From Lycocorax pyrrhopterus obiensis (lineage: Eukaryota > Chordata > Aves > Passeriformes > Paradisaeidae), in NCBI GenBank assembly GCA_014706295.1, contig JACSVZ010000002.1:16352494-16416493 (forward strand): DNA of 64,000 nucleotides. Reading direction: 5' to 3'. Position numbers and translations under genes: made by a program. How positions within the stretch are numbered: position 1 is the first letter of the stretch; every line of letters begins with the position of its first letter. Below the pieces are notes generated by a model. That model saw only the letters and a program-made list of their open reading frames with translations. It did not search any database and was not told the DNA's origin. Shown here in pieces: positions 12,501 through 27,472 of the stretch.

Positions 12501-15500
12501 TACTCAGCTTTCTTTTTGCACAAAACTGTGTGGGCTATGGGACAGCTGCTGAGAGAGTTACCTAGTTCTTTGATTTGGGTTTTTTTCTACGCAGTCACTC
12601 TCTATGGTGTCTGACAGCATTCAGGGAATGCTTAGAAGTCATTGTAAGGAAAAAAGGTCAGATCCCCATAGAAAGCATGGAGGCAAGTCTTTGAATGACA
12701 CAGCCAGGCGTAATTACTACAGGAAAAGTAGATTCATCAGTGAAAGCATGATTATGAGACTAACTTGTGTGCAGGACCTCTTTGATGCTTTTTTCTCTTT
12801 TTTTTTGGCGGTGGGAGGGAGTAGGATAATGAAAAGAATAAAGTCATCTTACTTTTATTTTTGTTCCTATAATTCTTTCAAGTGTATTAGAGCAGAAGGT
12901 AAATTTTGACAGGCGTAAAATACTTCCAGTGCAGCAAACTTTAATGGTTGCTGACATCACCATAATTTAAACTTCGGGCCTTTGTAAACAGTTTGCACAG
13001 AATGCCTTGTTAGCAATCTGAGCTCATTGCAAGGGCTCCGGCATTTTCTGAATGCATGACTTCATCTGTGTCTTCCCCTTCAGCCTCCAGTCCTTTCTTT
13101 ACTGTTTCCACCCCTTCTAATACCTCTTGCAGAGAGAATACCCTTACAACTTTTTTGGCAGTCACCACAGACCCCTTCTTGCTGACGTGTTACAATAGTA
13201 TCTCTTGGAGCTTTGGCCACAAACAAGACCCCATCACAGGGCATTGGCCGTATAACAGACGGTCTCTGCGGCAGGGGGTTCAGAGGTGGAGGATGCACCC
13301 AACAGAAAGGGGACCCATAGCTCATGCTAAGATGTGGCTGGGATTTGAGGCCGCTTTCACTCGTGTGTCCTGCTCTAGGGGAGAAGCTGCCCTGAGGAGC
13401 AGCAGAGAAATCTGGGAGGGGAGAAGCAGCAGCACATCTTAAAGTGACAGGTTTAAACGTAATGAAAAAAAGGAATTTCACTTCCTTCCCTTGAGTTTGA
13501 TAGATTTTGTTTTGTGTCCTCTGCCCACATGGGTAGAATCATGGCTGAAAAAGTGGGAGAAAGGAGTGACAACACCTTCCTTGCAACATATGAGACCACT
13601 CTCCCTGGATCACCTTGACTGACAGTGCTGGGATGTGAGCAAGGGCTCTCCTCTTCCTCTGTCTCACCAACAGTGAGAGCCATTACATGCTCATGGAGAG
13701 CATTAAGAGAAAACTGCAATGACCAGGGACGTGCTCAAGAAGCTGAAGGAGCTGAGCTTGCTCTGAGGCTGATAAAAGTCTCCACACAGGGTCACTAATG
13801 AAGGATTGCTCTGCCCATATTTGGGGAGAAAGCCAGAATGTCTTTTCCGATACTGAAATAAAGCAGTCCCCTTTCAGACCAGTCAGGAAAGTAATTGTTC
13901 ATTCCTCAGGTTGAGCCGCACATGTGCGATCTCTTTGTTAAGTAGCTTTCTAAATTTTTGCGCCTTGGCTCTTCCAGTTGCAGCCTGTGTGATTGCCAGC
14001 CCTGAGCACCGGCCAGGAAACCCCAGCCGCAGCCCAGAAGGGGCGAAGGCAGCACGGCTCTTACAGCACAGACACAGCTATAAATGGGCAGCTGGTTACA
14101 GCCACTGGGGAAGCGGGGGGGGGGAAAGTCCATGCTTCCCAAATACAGCTTCTAAAATTCAATACAGGTCCTCTGGTTATAGAGCATGCAGAGACCTTAA
14201 TTCTAAGAGAAGAGCAGTGTGTGGAAAAGGAAGGGAAGCCTTGGTGGCTACCGCTGGCAAAGGCAAAGGTGAGATGGATGAGCATAAAAACAATTTTTCT
14301 TACTAAATAACTATCAGCCTCAATGTCATCACGCTTTAGGTAAACATGCAGAAAACCCAGAAGTGCAAAAGAACAGGGCAACTAGTTCAGATAGAAGGGA
14401 ATTAAATTCGTGGCAAGTTAAACCAAAGCCAGATCTGTTTGTGGTATTGAAATAACATTGCTACTGCCTTGAACATCACCCTTCAGAGTGGAGGAGCTGG
14501 AGCATGGTGTGGGGGAGACTAGATAGCAGATGTCTTACAGATACCTGTCCCTCTTCCGCATGGTCAGATCTGCAAAGTGGCAGTCTGCTTCTAGGATCTG
14601 GAAGTGTTGTTTAGGTAACCAAAACTCTGGTTCCCATCTAACATACAGCTTGCAAAGTCACCATATGTCTGTGTAGTTTTGATATAAAACACCACCATGA
14701 CAGCAAAATAATATTTTATACTGGTTTGTACAGGCATAAGGGCTTCATCGACTTAGGCTGAGAAGAAATGAAGGGTGAGAAGCCCTTCTCCCATATCATT
14801 ATCTGTGCGTTGAGAGTTCTGGACTGGAGGAAGGCAAACAGCATTGCTCAATTCATTTCCATTAGAAATTGAATGGGCTTCCACATTCCTGGACAGCACA
14901 TGACAGGAGGTATTGGCTCATAAGGAGCTATTTTGCAATTTAACCATGACTGGCTGAAGGACTTGGAAATAAAAAGTGTTTTTCCGCATGAACGCTATTG
15001 AAACGTGAGCCTGAAAGCTTGTCCAGCCAAAGGCTGGGATTCACACCTTTCTTTCTGTACCTTTATTTCTTGGTCCTGCCAAGGGTGGGTATTATCTGTC
15101 TGATAGCTTTAAGACTAGAGAAGGCCTTGGCTGAGCTGAGGGAATCTGTCTGAAAGCAAATCATAATATCAGGGTTAAGAAACAGGCAACTTTTGTTGCT
15201 GGTGCTGTTTTCTTCAAATGTCTCACTGCTGTGTGCTGAGCATCCCAGGCCAGTGGTTTAGGTACCAGGCTGCTAGACAACACATTAAGGAGTGGCAGAA
15301 GGGGCCAAAAATAACTTTTCTGCATGACACTTCTTCCTAACACAATGTGTGACTGGTTCCTGTCTTCTGTGACCACAAAAAGTCCTGCTCAGGTTCCCAG
15401 CATCTACTACTTTAGGGAGATCTAAAAATGTCTTTCTCAGGAGGAAAAGATGGTTATTTCACATTTTATGTGGAAACAGAAAAAATGAGCCTGCAAGATC

Positions 15501-18500
15501 TCTGATCCAGAACACCAGTTTTGAGGCTATTTACCTACTTTGAGGAAGACACATATTGAAGTCCTTGTTCTTTGTCAAATGAAGGGTTTTGAAGTCTTTG
15601 CCTCCTTCTACTGAGCAAGAGAGTAGTTGTTTGCTGGCTAGTGCCTCTTATGAACAGCTCCACAGACAGACACCCAGCTTGCAGCTTAGCAGTTCAGTTT
15701 TAATCTTTACTCTGGCTAATCCTTACACAAAGCAGAACAGCTTTAATTGCAGATGATGAGCGTCAGAGAGAGAGTGAACAACAGCATTTCAGGCAGCCAA
15801 GAACTTGTTTGGGATTTGCCACACAGATGAGCAATTTGAGTTTTCCTCTTCCATGTGTTTAACAACTATCATGGCCTGCTGGGCTTTTCTGAAATACAGC
15901 TGCCTGCCTCTGACCAGAAATTTTGTCATGGCTCTGAGAAGATACCCCATGCAGTCAGTATTTTCCTCGTGCTTTGTCCCAGGGCTGCTGCTCTGGGTGA
16001 GTGCTGTTAGCACGTCAGGACTCGGTAGTGGAGAACATTCCATTCCTGCTGTCCTTGTCAGGACCACAAAACTGGAATGATAATTTTAAAAATTGCTTTG
16101 GCTCGGACTTGGAGTTTCAATAATTCTTGAATTTTCAGCAAACCAAGAACCTGCACAGATTGAATGGCTCATCTTGTTTCCCGGTGTGTTTTTTTAAAAT
16201 AGCACCATTGAAACATAGCAATGGAAACACAGATCCATGCACCTTTCACAGCTTATGGGATGGCATCTCTCCTGCACCAGCCTCCAGAGCTGAAGCCAGG
16301 AGGTTTGTATGAGGAGGGGAGGTGGGATTTGACATCGCTATGACTAACGAAGAACATGGTTTCCAACCAAAGCAGGTTTGTGTGCAGCACACCCTAGCCA
16401 TGCACCGTAAGAGCCGTGGGGGTAGAGCACTTCCAGAATCCCCTCTCCTTGGATTTGACATATGTCATTACGTATCTGTTGGAGGAGGAAGAAGTTGGGT
16501 TTGCCATTCCCACACTCTTCGACTGTTGTTTGGTGGGACAAAGCAGCACACCAGCTGACAAACCTCAGATGTTCTCAGTTCCCTCTGCATGAAATTTACC
16601 ATGGAAAGGTTAAAAATTATCTCACCACTTCATATTGCTAATTCTTTTGGGTCGACAAAAATTGCTGTGCTGCTATTTCTCTCTGTTTTTTTTTTCTTTT
16701 GGGCAAATAGATGAGATGTGGGGTAGGAAATCCCTCAGCCTACTACTTGTGAGTCTACCCACAAGGCTGGGGTAAAATTTGGAGGACAAGCAGTGGGAAA
16801 GACCATCTCCAGTGACACACATTAAGGGAAGAGTGGATACATGTGACAGAAGGCATACTTTCTGTTTTGTTATTTTTTTTCTGAGCCTACTCAGTGCAAC
16901 TATACTCAGAGGCTTATACTAAGACATGTTTGAGGGGAGGGAAATAAAGCAAAAGGATCCTCCATCTACTTGGGGTTGGGAGGCAGCTTGGGTTTTCTGT
17001 GGGGTGACTGGGGCAGCATTCAAAAGGTCTTGTGGACTTTGCACGCTCAACTTCTTCAGCATACTAACTTGCGTCCACTGGCTAGTCTTTATGAAGCATT
17101 TAATTCTGTAGTTTTAGAGCTGTTGAAATAGCAAAGGGAAGATTTATAACAACATTTGCTAACTCTAGGCCAACTGGTTTGGCACAGGAAAGAACTATGT
17201 TTTTCAGAACAGCTTTTCAACATTCCACTGTTAGCTAAAATGTATGAAAATTACAGTTTTTAAATGACCAGATGTTTTTGCCGAGAAAGAAATAGATTGC
17301 CTGAAAGGGGAAGATGAGGCCTGAACTCGGGCTTCTATGCTACTACTGTCAACTTTTCAGCTAATGGATGACCTACTACCATCTAAAACTACTAGATTTG
17401 TGTGATTAATGCTGCTAAATTGCAGCCACAGTATATTTATAATTTTCTCTGTCAGCTTGATACCATTTGTGCAGCATCACTATAAAAGGTGAAGGAGAGA
17501 AAAGAAGATTAATCTGGTGTCCTTGTACAGAACAATATGGCATAGCTCTCCTCAAAGCAGAAGCTTTCAAGTGAATTAAACTAATGGTTTCATCTGTTTC
17601 ATTTCCAGCCTTATTTCTTTTAAAATCAAGAACAGCAGATCCTTTCCATGTTGTCTGCTTCTCTAGACAGAAACCGAGACTAGAAATGTTCTTGCTTTTG
17701 GCTTCAAATTGCTCAGCACAGCACAATCATCCAGCACTTTATTCATGTGACTTATCAAGAGCATGGGGATCTTATTTTAGCCACTCATAATAGTCTAATT
17801 GGACTGGCCTGTGTTAAAAATCTGTGCTGGATTGATGGGATTCTTCAAATGCTTTTCTTACTGGTCTGTTGAGCTGTTACCAGTCAAACGAGATTAAGAA
17901 CAAAGAGAAGATGTGATGGTCTTGGGTTGCAATCCTCCTCCTTACTTTATAGCCATTGTTTAAGGTGCCCAAAAGAAATCCCGTAATGGAAAAGCTCTTT
18001 TTGCCTCTTCTCCTTCAAAGCAGACACTTGTTAAGGGGGGAATTAAATGAAGCTGAAGATGGTGGAGGAATTATTGAAACTACAATTACGGCTGTGCAAT
18101 GTCGTTCTCCAGTGGAAAGGAGCCAGTTCCTTTGCAAGGCCCAGCTGGCTGCCTCAACTCCCAAATACCAGGAGTTCTTGTGTTGCCACCACTGCTCTAT
18201 AGGTGGGAGCAGGAGCACCCTGAACTCCCTTACCTACCCCACAAGGTGTAGCTCAGCCCTTGGCAGGAGAAGCCTGGGGCAATCAGCACCATGGGGATCA
18301 AGCCCAGAAAGTCTGCTTCTGCTCCTAAAAAGGCATCATTATCTGGCTCTGCTTCTCTTCTAAGAGAGTTGACAAAAAAGCTACTTAAAAATCTGTTTAA
18401 AATTACATATTCGCTGCTAGAGGGTTTGCTAAGCTCATTATAGAAGTGGAATGAAATTCCACAGCACGTTTAGCATTTTTCTTGTTCTTATTTTCTGAGC

Positions 18501-21500
18501 TTTTCCAGCCTAATAGAGAATGACTGATCCTACTGGTGATCTGAGAGAGACACAGTGGAGGAATCGCAGCAGGCTGAGCACCATAGCAATACTGTGACTA
18601 CCAGTTTGGCTACTTCATTGTGCAGGCTGATCCAAGGAGGGATTAAGAGGATTTTGTTTTCCATTTTTTAAGTTGAATGGGCTGGGATGAAAGCCTTTTA
18701 CTGCATTTCTGAACAAGTCAGGATATTTAGAAAAGCAGTAACAATGGACTGCACCAGACTTGGACTTCGAGCAATATGAAACCATTTTCCATAGGAGACT
18801 GACTGTATGAAACCACCCAGCTTCCCTGTCTTTGATCCTTTAGTGGTCACTGATGACCTCTCATCTTTCTCTGCTCCTTAAAGCCTTCTGCAAAGAGCCA
18901 CCCTGCCGCTGTCTGGCAAGTAATGGGAAAAACGCAGGCCTGGAACGTCTGATTGCCAGGATGCATTAAAGTCTGAGGGATGTGTGGTAGTTCAGATCAA
19001 ATGCGAATCAACCGTAAGCCATGGCTTAAATTTAGGTTGACCTTCACCTTCTGAGAGGTTTGAAAATGATTGATTGTTTTTCATTTATTCCTCCACCCCC
19101 CACCCCCAGCCCCTGATTCCTAATTAAGGACAGAAGCAAAGGGAACAACTAATTGTTATCACCAGTTTGGATTTCCAGACTAAGAAACGTCAGTTCAGGG
19201 AAATGTTGTCCAAATGTTTTGCTAAACTGACCCACAGCCAGGAATTTTCAACACTGCACTCATTGCTAATCTGTATGCATCAAATCATGCACATTTTTCT
19301 CTTTTAGCACCTACCACTTGTGCCTGAGGACTGTTCAGGTCTTGACCAAAGCTTCTGCCATAGAGGCAGGATTTCTCTTTTCCACTAGCACAGAGAGTGC
19401 AGGCGAGGAGGGAGTAAGCCTCATATTTAATGACCGATGCCTTGTTGTGGATTGCTGACTTTTAGTCCCTGCCACCACAGCCAGCTGCAGACTTTGTTGA
19501 CACTCTCGCAAAACCAAGGCCTCAATACCTCAAATATATTAGCTTTTGTGACCCTTTGAAGGCTACTGCTATTTAGATAACTTCACCCATGTATCTGCTG
19601 CTTGATATGTACTCGTTCTGTGCAATTAAGGGCTTTGCAGTTACCTCACTTAAATTGAGCATAGTTTTACAAAAACTATTACCAAGGCTGTACAAATGGC
19701 TAAGCAAGTGCTCAATTCAGCAGATTGCAAAGGAAAAAGGATCCCCTTGATTTGGAGCAAGCAAAGTAATACAAAATTTTGTGATTAAACATCTACTGCA
19801 GCTCCTGCAAATTTGCACGGTAGCGTGGGCACATATGGAAGCAAAGGTTCATCAACTGGCTCCCAGAGGGGAGGAGAAGGAGGGTCTGTCTTCTTCCTTT
19901 CCTCCCCCTGTCTGTAGCCCAGCAGTTATCTCAGCTGGCTTATGTTATAAATGACCCAACTTCAAATCTTGCCTGTCTGATTTGGAGGGCTCCAGAGGCT
20001 TACCCCAACTTTTAGCTTCTTTCACAAGGAATACCAGACATCCACACCAAGCAATTATTTTATATAGTTTCCCTTTAGGTCATCTTGCAGCAGGAGGCCC
20101 ACCCTGGGAATCACTCCAGTCCTAGCACATGGGGACTCTCAACAGGCCAACACACTGAAGGACTGTTTCTGCTTTAGGCACTAGCAACAGCAACCTGAGC
20201 CAATAAATCTTCTATCCTTTACAAACGTAAAATCGACCAGAAAAACCCATACAAAATCTTATCTCAAAGTAGGTCACCACTAAGTTGATTATCAGATATA
20301 TTAACATCCATTTTTGTGCTTAATTGTACTCATCAGAAATCTACCAGATTAAAAAACAGTGGAAAGTTCTTTTTCAATACATAGATGGGAAAGGTGTCAG
20401 AAAGACAACAGATACTGTCAGCAATCACATGTAATAATTTGGAAGCACATTACACCTCTAAATGAAGCATGTCTGTTAGTGTTCACACACATTACAGTGT
20501 CTGAGTTTATGTTTAAAGACTGTAAATAATTATGCAGCCGAAGTAATAAAGCACATGCAAGCTACTAACATAGAGACAGTATGACTACAGCAGTCCAAAC
20601 TGTCAGGTATAGTTTACAACTTCACAAAACTTTGGAAACAACAACTGTGAAAACTGGCTATCCACATGTAGCAGAAATTTCTTCTACTGGTTGAGATCAA
20701 GCCCAGAGCTGAATCCCATATGAGGGTTTTTTTGAGTATCCACACTATAGGTATACATACATGTGTATATATGCAGAAATACTAAGACCAACAAAAAAAA
20801 TTTTTTTTTACATTTTCTAAAGCTTATTTAGATTTTTCTCTAGTGGATGTAATGAATAACAAACAAAGCAATTTAAATCATTATCACGGTAATCCACTAC
20901 CGTTCAAAGTTTTGATAATACTCATAGTTTTAAAACACATTTAGCAAATTATGACCAATACACTTAAATCCAGCCTATTGGTCAGTATATCTGGAAGATA
21001 ACTTTTATTTATACTGATATCATACAAATGAATGGCAAAGGAAGACAATATAGACAGATTACTCTGTGCGAATGAGATCATATTTATGAAAACATACAAA
21101 TATATGTATAGTTAAAACACTATGTACAAACAAATCTCAATAAATTCTGTCAAAATCGAAATCTTTTTTAATGTATTCTTTGGAACAAACTTCAGCTGTG
21201 AGCTTGATCTCAGCCAATGGAAGAGATTTGTCAATACTCTCAAGTAGACATTTTCACAGTTCTCATTTCCAAACTTCTGCGAAGTAAAAAAAGACATCTG
21301 ACAATTACTACTCACTTGCTGCATTTTAAAATTGCTTTGTTCAGAAATCAAATTAAGCTTGTGAAGTGGCAGTAACTGTACTTTGTCATTACTTCAAATT
21401 ACAATTTTTGTGTAGGGCATTTTTATTTGAGTGTTTTGAGTTATCACTATTTTTTAATTGTTCATGTGATAAGTCAAATCAACCAGATTCACAATTGACT

Positions 21501-23218
21501 GTGATTCTGTTGAAGACAGAAGAGCTTCCTCCCCCAGCCAGTTGAAGGCTCAGGATATTTCTGAGCAGACAGTGTCAAGTTAATTGTAAACTTAGGGGTA
21601 ATTCCCTAACATTTTATTGGTTTGGTTCTGTAAAACATGCAATAATTATGCCCATTCTCAGTATTCATTTTAACACTTTAGAATATTTTTAAACACATAT
21701 ATTTCTGTTTGTTGGCTTCAGTTTCCCTTGTTTAGTACTTGAAATCCTCAGCTGAGATTTTGAGGGGAAAGAGTCAATTCCCATCAGCTACAGTGCTCTT
21801 TTTTTTTAACCAAAGGACAAAATCCCCATCCCTCTCAAACCACTGAAGGTTCAGGTCCTAGGCCAGAATCTGACAAGCAACGTGTTTGATGTTAATCATT
21901 TTCTCTTGGGTCTCTCTGTTGATGTGTTTCTGAGGGAGACAGGAGGACCATCATAAATCAGTGGCTTGCCTGGTGCTGTCCAAGGTAATGGGGTCCTGCC
22001 ATGCTCGGCTGCACCCAGGGCTGTTCCACGACACACAACTCAACACAACTGGGTGCTGCACTGCTCACACAGCCAGGGACAGCACTGCTTCATCAGCACT
22101 GCTTCCATGTTCTTTGGACTTGAGTAGCAAAGTCATGACCGGAACCCCTTCCTCAGTTCTAAAGGCAAGACAACATGCATAGATCCAAGTACCAGCTTTT
22201 CAACTTCTGTGACTCTTAACAGGCCCCCTCAAAACAACCCAAACCAAGCAAAGGTTAATATCTGTGTTTGGAGAGCCTGTGAAATTTTGGCAAATGTCTA
22301 ATCACAGTAATTCAAAATGCATCATACATTATTTTAAGCTTCTTTAAACTTCCCAGAAACATGTCTCTTTGCTGTCTCAGTAAATCTGGTAAAGTCAAAA
22401 TTGCAGGGACACAAAAGTTGCATTCTTAACAGAGACTGTGTGCAGCCACAGAGATCTACTTGGCAGGAAGGGAGAAAGAGAGATCTGTGTGTATGCTCGC
22501 ATACACCTTCACTGTTTCAGGCAATGTATAATAATTTCCCTTGTGAATAGCTATAAAGTTATTGTAGCATTAAAGCTGGATAGACCTACAGTAATGGTAT
22601 TTCCTGACATTTCCAAATGTTAAAAGGTCAACAAAAACAGTACGTATGGAAACAATCTCTTGTCATTACATTCTATAGCATGAATTAAATAAACATTTCC
22701 TCTTTTTTCTCCCTTCTCCTGTCATTCAATGTAGAAATCTAAACTACGCCATGAAAATAGCATGAAGGCAGTAAGAGTTTTAATTAAAGAAGAATTCAAT
22801 AAAAGCAATCTATTCAATTTCAGTCAGATCCACTTTTTCTTCACTTACTAAAAGGTAATGAAATTGCAGCAGTAACCACTGACTTAAACATCAATCTGTC
22901 CAGAGAAACTCTTCCTCAACAGGAAACTTCTAGTAGCAAGAGCCACCCATCCCTAACAAGTACACACACTGTTAACACACTATGTTAACTGCCTTTGCTT
23001 TACACATTGTGCAAGAGCAGAGGTCCCAGTGAAGCATTGAAGTTCAGACACTGCCTTGTACACACTGACAAGCCCATCAACAATAACTTTTCAACTGCTT
23101 TTGAATCAGGATCCAGTAGGATCCAGCTGCTCCTAACATCTGCCTTAATCCCGATAGGTCACACATTAATAGACAGCTCAACATTGGGATGGTCAGCACA
23201 GATGGGCAATGCCCATAA
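9513..23218. other. Gene-poor intergenic DNA
   Basis: No recognisable exon, RNA gene or repeat is present over 13.7 kb. The longest frame (10740-11288, 182 codons) has no family resemblance and poor coding character. Other frames of up to 133 codons overlap on both strands, as expected by chance. AT-rich stretches, for example 20,200-21,450, dominate the second half. Confidence 0.5.
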
Positions 23219-23755
23219 AATCATAGAATCATTTAGATTGGAAAAGACCTCCAAGACCATCAAGTCCAATCTATGACCAAACACCACGTCAACTAAACCA
23301 AAGCACTCAGGGCCACGTCCATATTTCTTAAACACCTCAGAGGATGGTGACTCTACCACTTCCCTGGGCAGTTCACTCCAAGGCTTAACCCTCCTTTCAG
23401 TGAAGAAATTCTTCCTGAACTTTCCCTGGCACAACATGAGGCCATGTTCTCTTGTCCTGTCACTGGTTGCCTGGGGGAAGAGGCTGACCCCCACTTGGCT
23501 ACGATCTCCTTTCATGCAGTTGCAGAGAGTGACAAGGTCTTCCCTGAGCCTCCTTTTCTCCAGGCTAAACACCCCCAGCTGCCTCAGCTGTTCCTCATAC
23601 GACTCACTCTCCAGACCCTTCACCATCTCTGTTTCCCTTCTCTGGACATGCTCCAGCACCCCAATGCCTTTCTTGTAGTGAGGGGCCCAGAACTGGACAC
23701 AGGACTGGAGCTGAGGCCTCACCGGTGCTGAACACAGAGGGAGCAATGTCACAGC
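23219..23755 (-). mobile_element. CR1 LINE 3' end with open pol C-terminal frame
   Basis: This is a minus-strand CR1. Its 3' end is at 23219, with ATGATTCTATG near 23220-23230. It is 5'-truncated near 23755. The minus frame 23752-23159 stays open across the whole copy and shows the C-terminal part of the CR1 reverse-transcriptase ORF, for example [34 protein letters not shown] and [11 protein letters not shown]. The open frame and low visible decay suggest a relatively young insertion. Catalytic RT and endonuclease domains are absent, so it is not autonomous. Confidence 0.93.
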
Positions 23756-25125
23756 CTGACTATTTGGTCCAGGAGAGAAATGCAGCTATTTTTGCAGCAT
23801 GGATCTGAGACACCGGCTCTGCACAGAGAGCAGAGGTTGCCCTTTCTTAATAGCTTCTTGTATTGCCAGACAGCATGGATAACGTCTTCAGTGTGTTAAG
23901 CTGTAAATGTTATTTCATGTAAAATCTTGGTGGACACAATGATGATCTGCCAGAGCATGACTGGGCTAAAACAGCAAAGCTGTGTCTTATCTGACCTGAT
24001 ACTGTAGTCCTCAGTCATCTGTTAGGCTGGAACAAGAACAACTAAAAGACAGGTTCCATGTAGAGCTGTCAATAAACTTTGAACCAGACTGCTGGCAGCA
24101 ATGCGTACCATAAAAGCAATAGCTCTCTGAAGTTCCCTTAAGCTGGGTATAAACAGAACCCTTCTGGATGATGAGACTGAAAGGCTCTGAACAGAAGACG
24201 AGCACTGCAGTGCAAGAGGAGTGGGGATGTGTATTGACTAGGGAGAGTGAGGGACTGACCTGGTGTAACACCCTGGAGACTCTGCTGTATTCAGGATACA
24301 GATGTAATGTGCAGCCTGTGTGAAGAACTACAATAGTAAGAAAGGATGAGGTCGAAAATACTTTCATGAAAGCCCCTCACTTTGGGCCACTGGTATCACT
24401 ATTTCTTGTGTTTGCTGAAGTTCAGGGTGAAAGAGCCAGCCTTCCTCTGGATCAACTACAGAAGTCACTTAGCTCCTTTATGGACCCATGTAAAGAAACC
24501 CATGTCTACCACCTCTCCATTGTTATGGACTTCCATCACCAACCATTTAATACCCTGTTTTGGTTGTTTCTATCCCAATTTTCCATTTTTCACTCTTGAC
24601 TGACTTCAATTCTTCTGAAAATGATGGCAATATTCAGGCAAATACATCAGGAACACTTGCATTAAGTGCAGATACTAAGTCCCCTGGATGAGGAATTCAG
24701 ACTGGTGATTTGTGCTGCTAACCCTGGGACAAGGCCCTGGGATCATCAATGCCATGTTACAATGGCACCTGATGATAACAACCACCCATAGGAATGTGAT
24801 TTCCTGACAGAGACAAAGAGGCAATAACAAATCGAACTTCTGGTCAATGAATCAATGCTATGAGAGCCCTAACAAAGTAGGGCTCCTTCAGTCTGAAGGA
24901 GCAGGCAGTTCTGTCAAAGTCCGTAAGTAAGGGAGACTTGGAAATGTCTTCTGCTGTCAATTTGTTTCATTGCTGCAAATTAGTTTCCTGGGCTTTCTCT
25001 GCATCTAAATACGTAAATAAATAGATACATAAGTTGGTCTGTACCAGGGATGTTCCTCACTTCACCAGTTTCTTTCTTCTGCAGAAAAAACCTGGTAAAG
25101 CACAAGTGAAAAGGAAGAGTTCTAA

Positions 25126-25677
25126 AATGGCGGCACCACCACCTATGTGCTGTCCAAAATGTGCCCCCTCAGGCAGTACAACCACACCAATAACTTAGGG
25201 TCCCCCCAAAATAACCAGCTGTGTCTGCTGGGGAATACCATATTGTTGCTCAGCTTTGATTCTATTGCGAGGCCAGTTTACTACAGGCATCCTCAATGCT
25301 TTTGGTACAGCTCACCAACAACATCTGGAGAACAGCCTGACATACTGAAATTCTACTTTGCTCTCATGTTTTGTGTGGGTGTGACATTAACTTCTCTTGT
25401 GGCCCTCTGCTTTCATAATTGGTGCTGCTTCTCTTGTCCCAAATCTGAAACAGGGCCTGAAAACTGTATACCTCCTAAAAAGAAGCTATTTGCCCCACTG
25501 GCTTTGGCATTTCTTGGCCTTCTAGACATCTTTTATCTTCAAATGATTGTCCACAGACAGAAAATGCATGAACCCATACAGTGGTTGCACTGTGCATTGT
25601 TTCTTCTATCACCCTCTCTGTCCAAGGCCAAAATTTTCTTCTGGAGGACAAATTACTTCTGCAAACATCTGGAATAA
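25126..25677 (+). other. Unassigned 183-codon open frame with hydrophobic segments
   Basis: The frame is open from just after a TAA at 25123 to TAA at 25675-25677. It has two strongly hydrophobic stretches of about 20-22 residues (ILKFYFALMFCVGVTLTSLV and LFAPLALAFLGLLDIFYLQM), and a cysteine-rich link between them (NWCCFSCP). A splice-acceptor-like tract (tttctttcttctgcag) ends at 25084. It is followed by a second, overlapping frame of 37 codons containing an ATG in good context at 25127, which ends at 25198. There is no early in-frame ATG for the long frame apart from one at about 25159. I recognise no family. It could be a decayed gene, a lineage-specific membrane protein, or chance. Confidence 0.2.
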
Positions 25678-27472
25678 GGCATTCTTACTATTTAGACCCA
25701 CTGCTTTCAGCTGCACAGTAGCACACACCTAATCTATGTGCAGAGGATGACACTTCACCTTTCACCAGACATGTAGCCTCACATACAAAATGGAAAAAGG
25801 AGAGTTTCTGGTAATGTAACAGTTCAGAGCATTAACTGCTGGTTAGATCTTCAAACACACCCCATACCCTCAGTTCAGAGGAAGACACATGAGGCTCTGA
25901 GGAGAGATTAGGGTCAACTTCAGGAAGTTCCATCCCAAACTTTCTTTCCCGGACCTGGACCCAGAATGAATACAGTAGGAAAAGCCTCTCTAATAAGTCA
26001 AACTCTTTCTTCTTTCACTAAATAAACCAAACATTTTTCTAACCTGTATTGTTTCTGGCTCTGCTCACTGCTCAGCCCCTTATTACAGCTTACTCCAAAA
26101 TTCCTTACTGGGTGTTTGGCAGAGTGAGTATGATCTATAGCGTGACCTTGCAATTCAGTGCACTGCTGTCATTCTGCATAATGCACTGTAAAGCATAGCT
26201 TTTATTGGAAATGAAGCTGCACAAATAAACACTCTTACTTTAATGTGAAGTAAAATATTTTGCATTACCAATGTGCAGATACATGTTGGGAGAAATTAGT
26301 TACTAGAGGGCCAAAAACCAAGCAGTGATGTGCCTATATTATTTTGATCCTTTAAAAATGTAGCCAGCGTCTAATAATTTTTTTTCAGTTTTGCAGTCTT
26401 TCATTAGGGGGAAGATTTTTTTGCATACTATAGAGGGCATTAAACCCATGGGATTAAACCCTTCTCTGGGGGTCTTTCATCCACATGATCTTCAACCCTC
26501 TGCTCCACCACAATGTCTATAGACAGACACCGATTGCATGAAGTAAGGAAAAAACAAAGTGAATCCAGTTTTGCAAACTTGATCAAAGATGAGTTGTGCT
26601 TTAGTTATCTAAGTGGAATCTCTTCATCTCTACCATAGTAGCTTTACTTTTCTTACATACGCTGACAGCTTGTTGAAAAACCATCTTGCTAATGCATGCA
26701 CTCTAACATGCTTTAATTTTGTGCTTTTTCAGTCCATTATTAATTGACCCATCACTATTTGTTCAGAATTCAAGGCTGACTGCCTCCAGTGCACTTAAAA
26801 AACATATGGGCAAAATTCATAGGCATCAGCTTTGCATACCATACAACATGAGAGGTGACAGTACCAATTATGTGTCTGGAAGGAGACGCTCCAGCCGGGC
26901 TACAGACAGTTAGCTAATATTATTCCAATGTGTCATTTTGAGAGGGAATAAACCTGTCATGGTCATCAGCTATGTGAAGTGCTGGGATCGTTAGGCTAAC
27001 TCTGGCAGTATCATGCTGGTTGGGTTGGTTTTTCAGTAACAATACTCACAGTCATTCAGTCAAATACTTGTGCCAGAACCTTCACCCACAGAAAACGCTG
27101 CTCCCCCTTTACGAGCTCCTTGGTGCTTCGCTTAACAGGTTGCAGTGTCACATCTGGCACCCCTTGGAGAACCAGCAACAGGCATTCAACCTGGTCTCTG
27201 CAGCAGACCATTCCCAGGGAGGTTGTTTTCTCCAGAAAATATACCCCACAACAAAAATAGGAGAGAACATAATGAAAAACACAGAGCCAGGGGATAGCAA
27301 ATACAGCTGCTTTCTCCTTCCTCCATTACTTCAAGGCCATCCCTGCAATATGGGTTTCATTAATGGCTCAGAGACAACACTGCAGAATTACAAGTTCAAG
27401 ATGTTATTGGAAAAGCCACCCTATGACATTTTATATGGTTTGGGACAGTGGTGGGGAAGAGGATTTTCTTTG

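Noticed and set aside
23159..23752. A 197-codon minus frame as a host gene
   Set aside because: It is the C-terminal part of CR1 ORF2, ending beyond the CR1 3' terminus.
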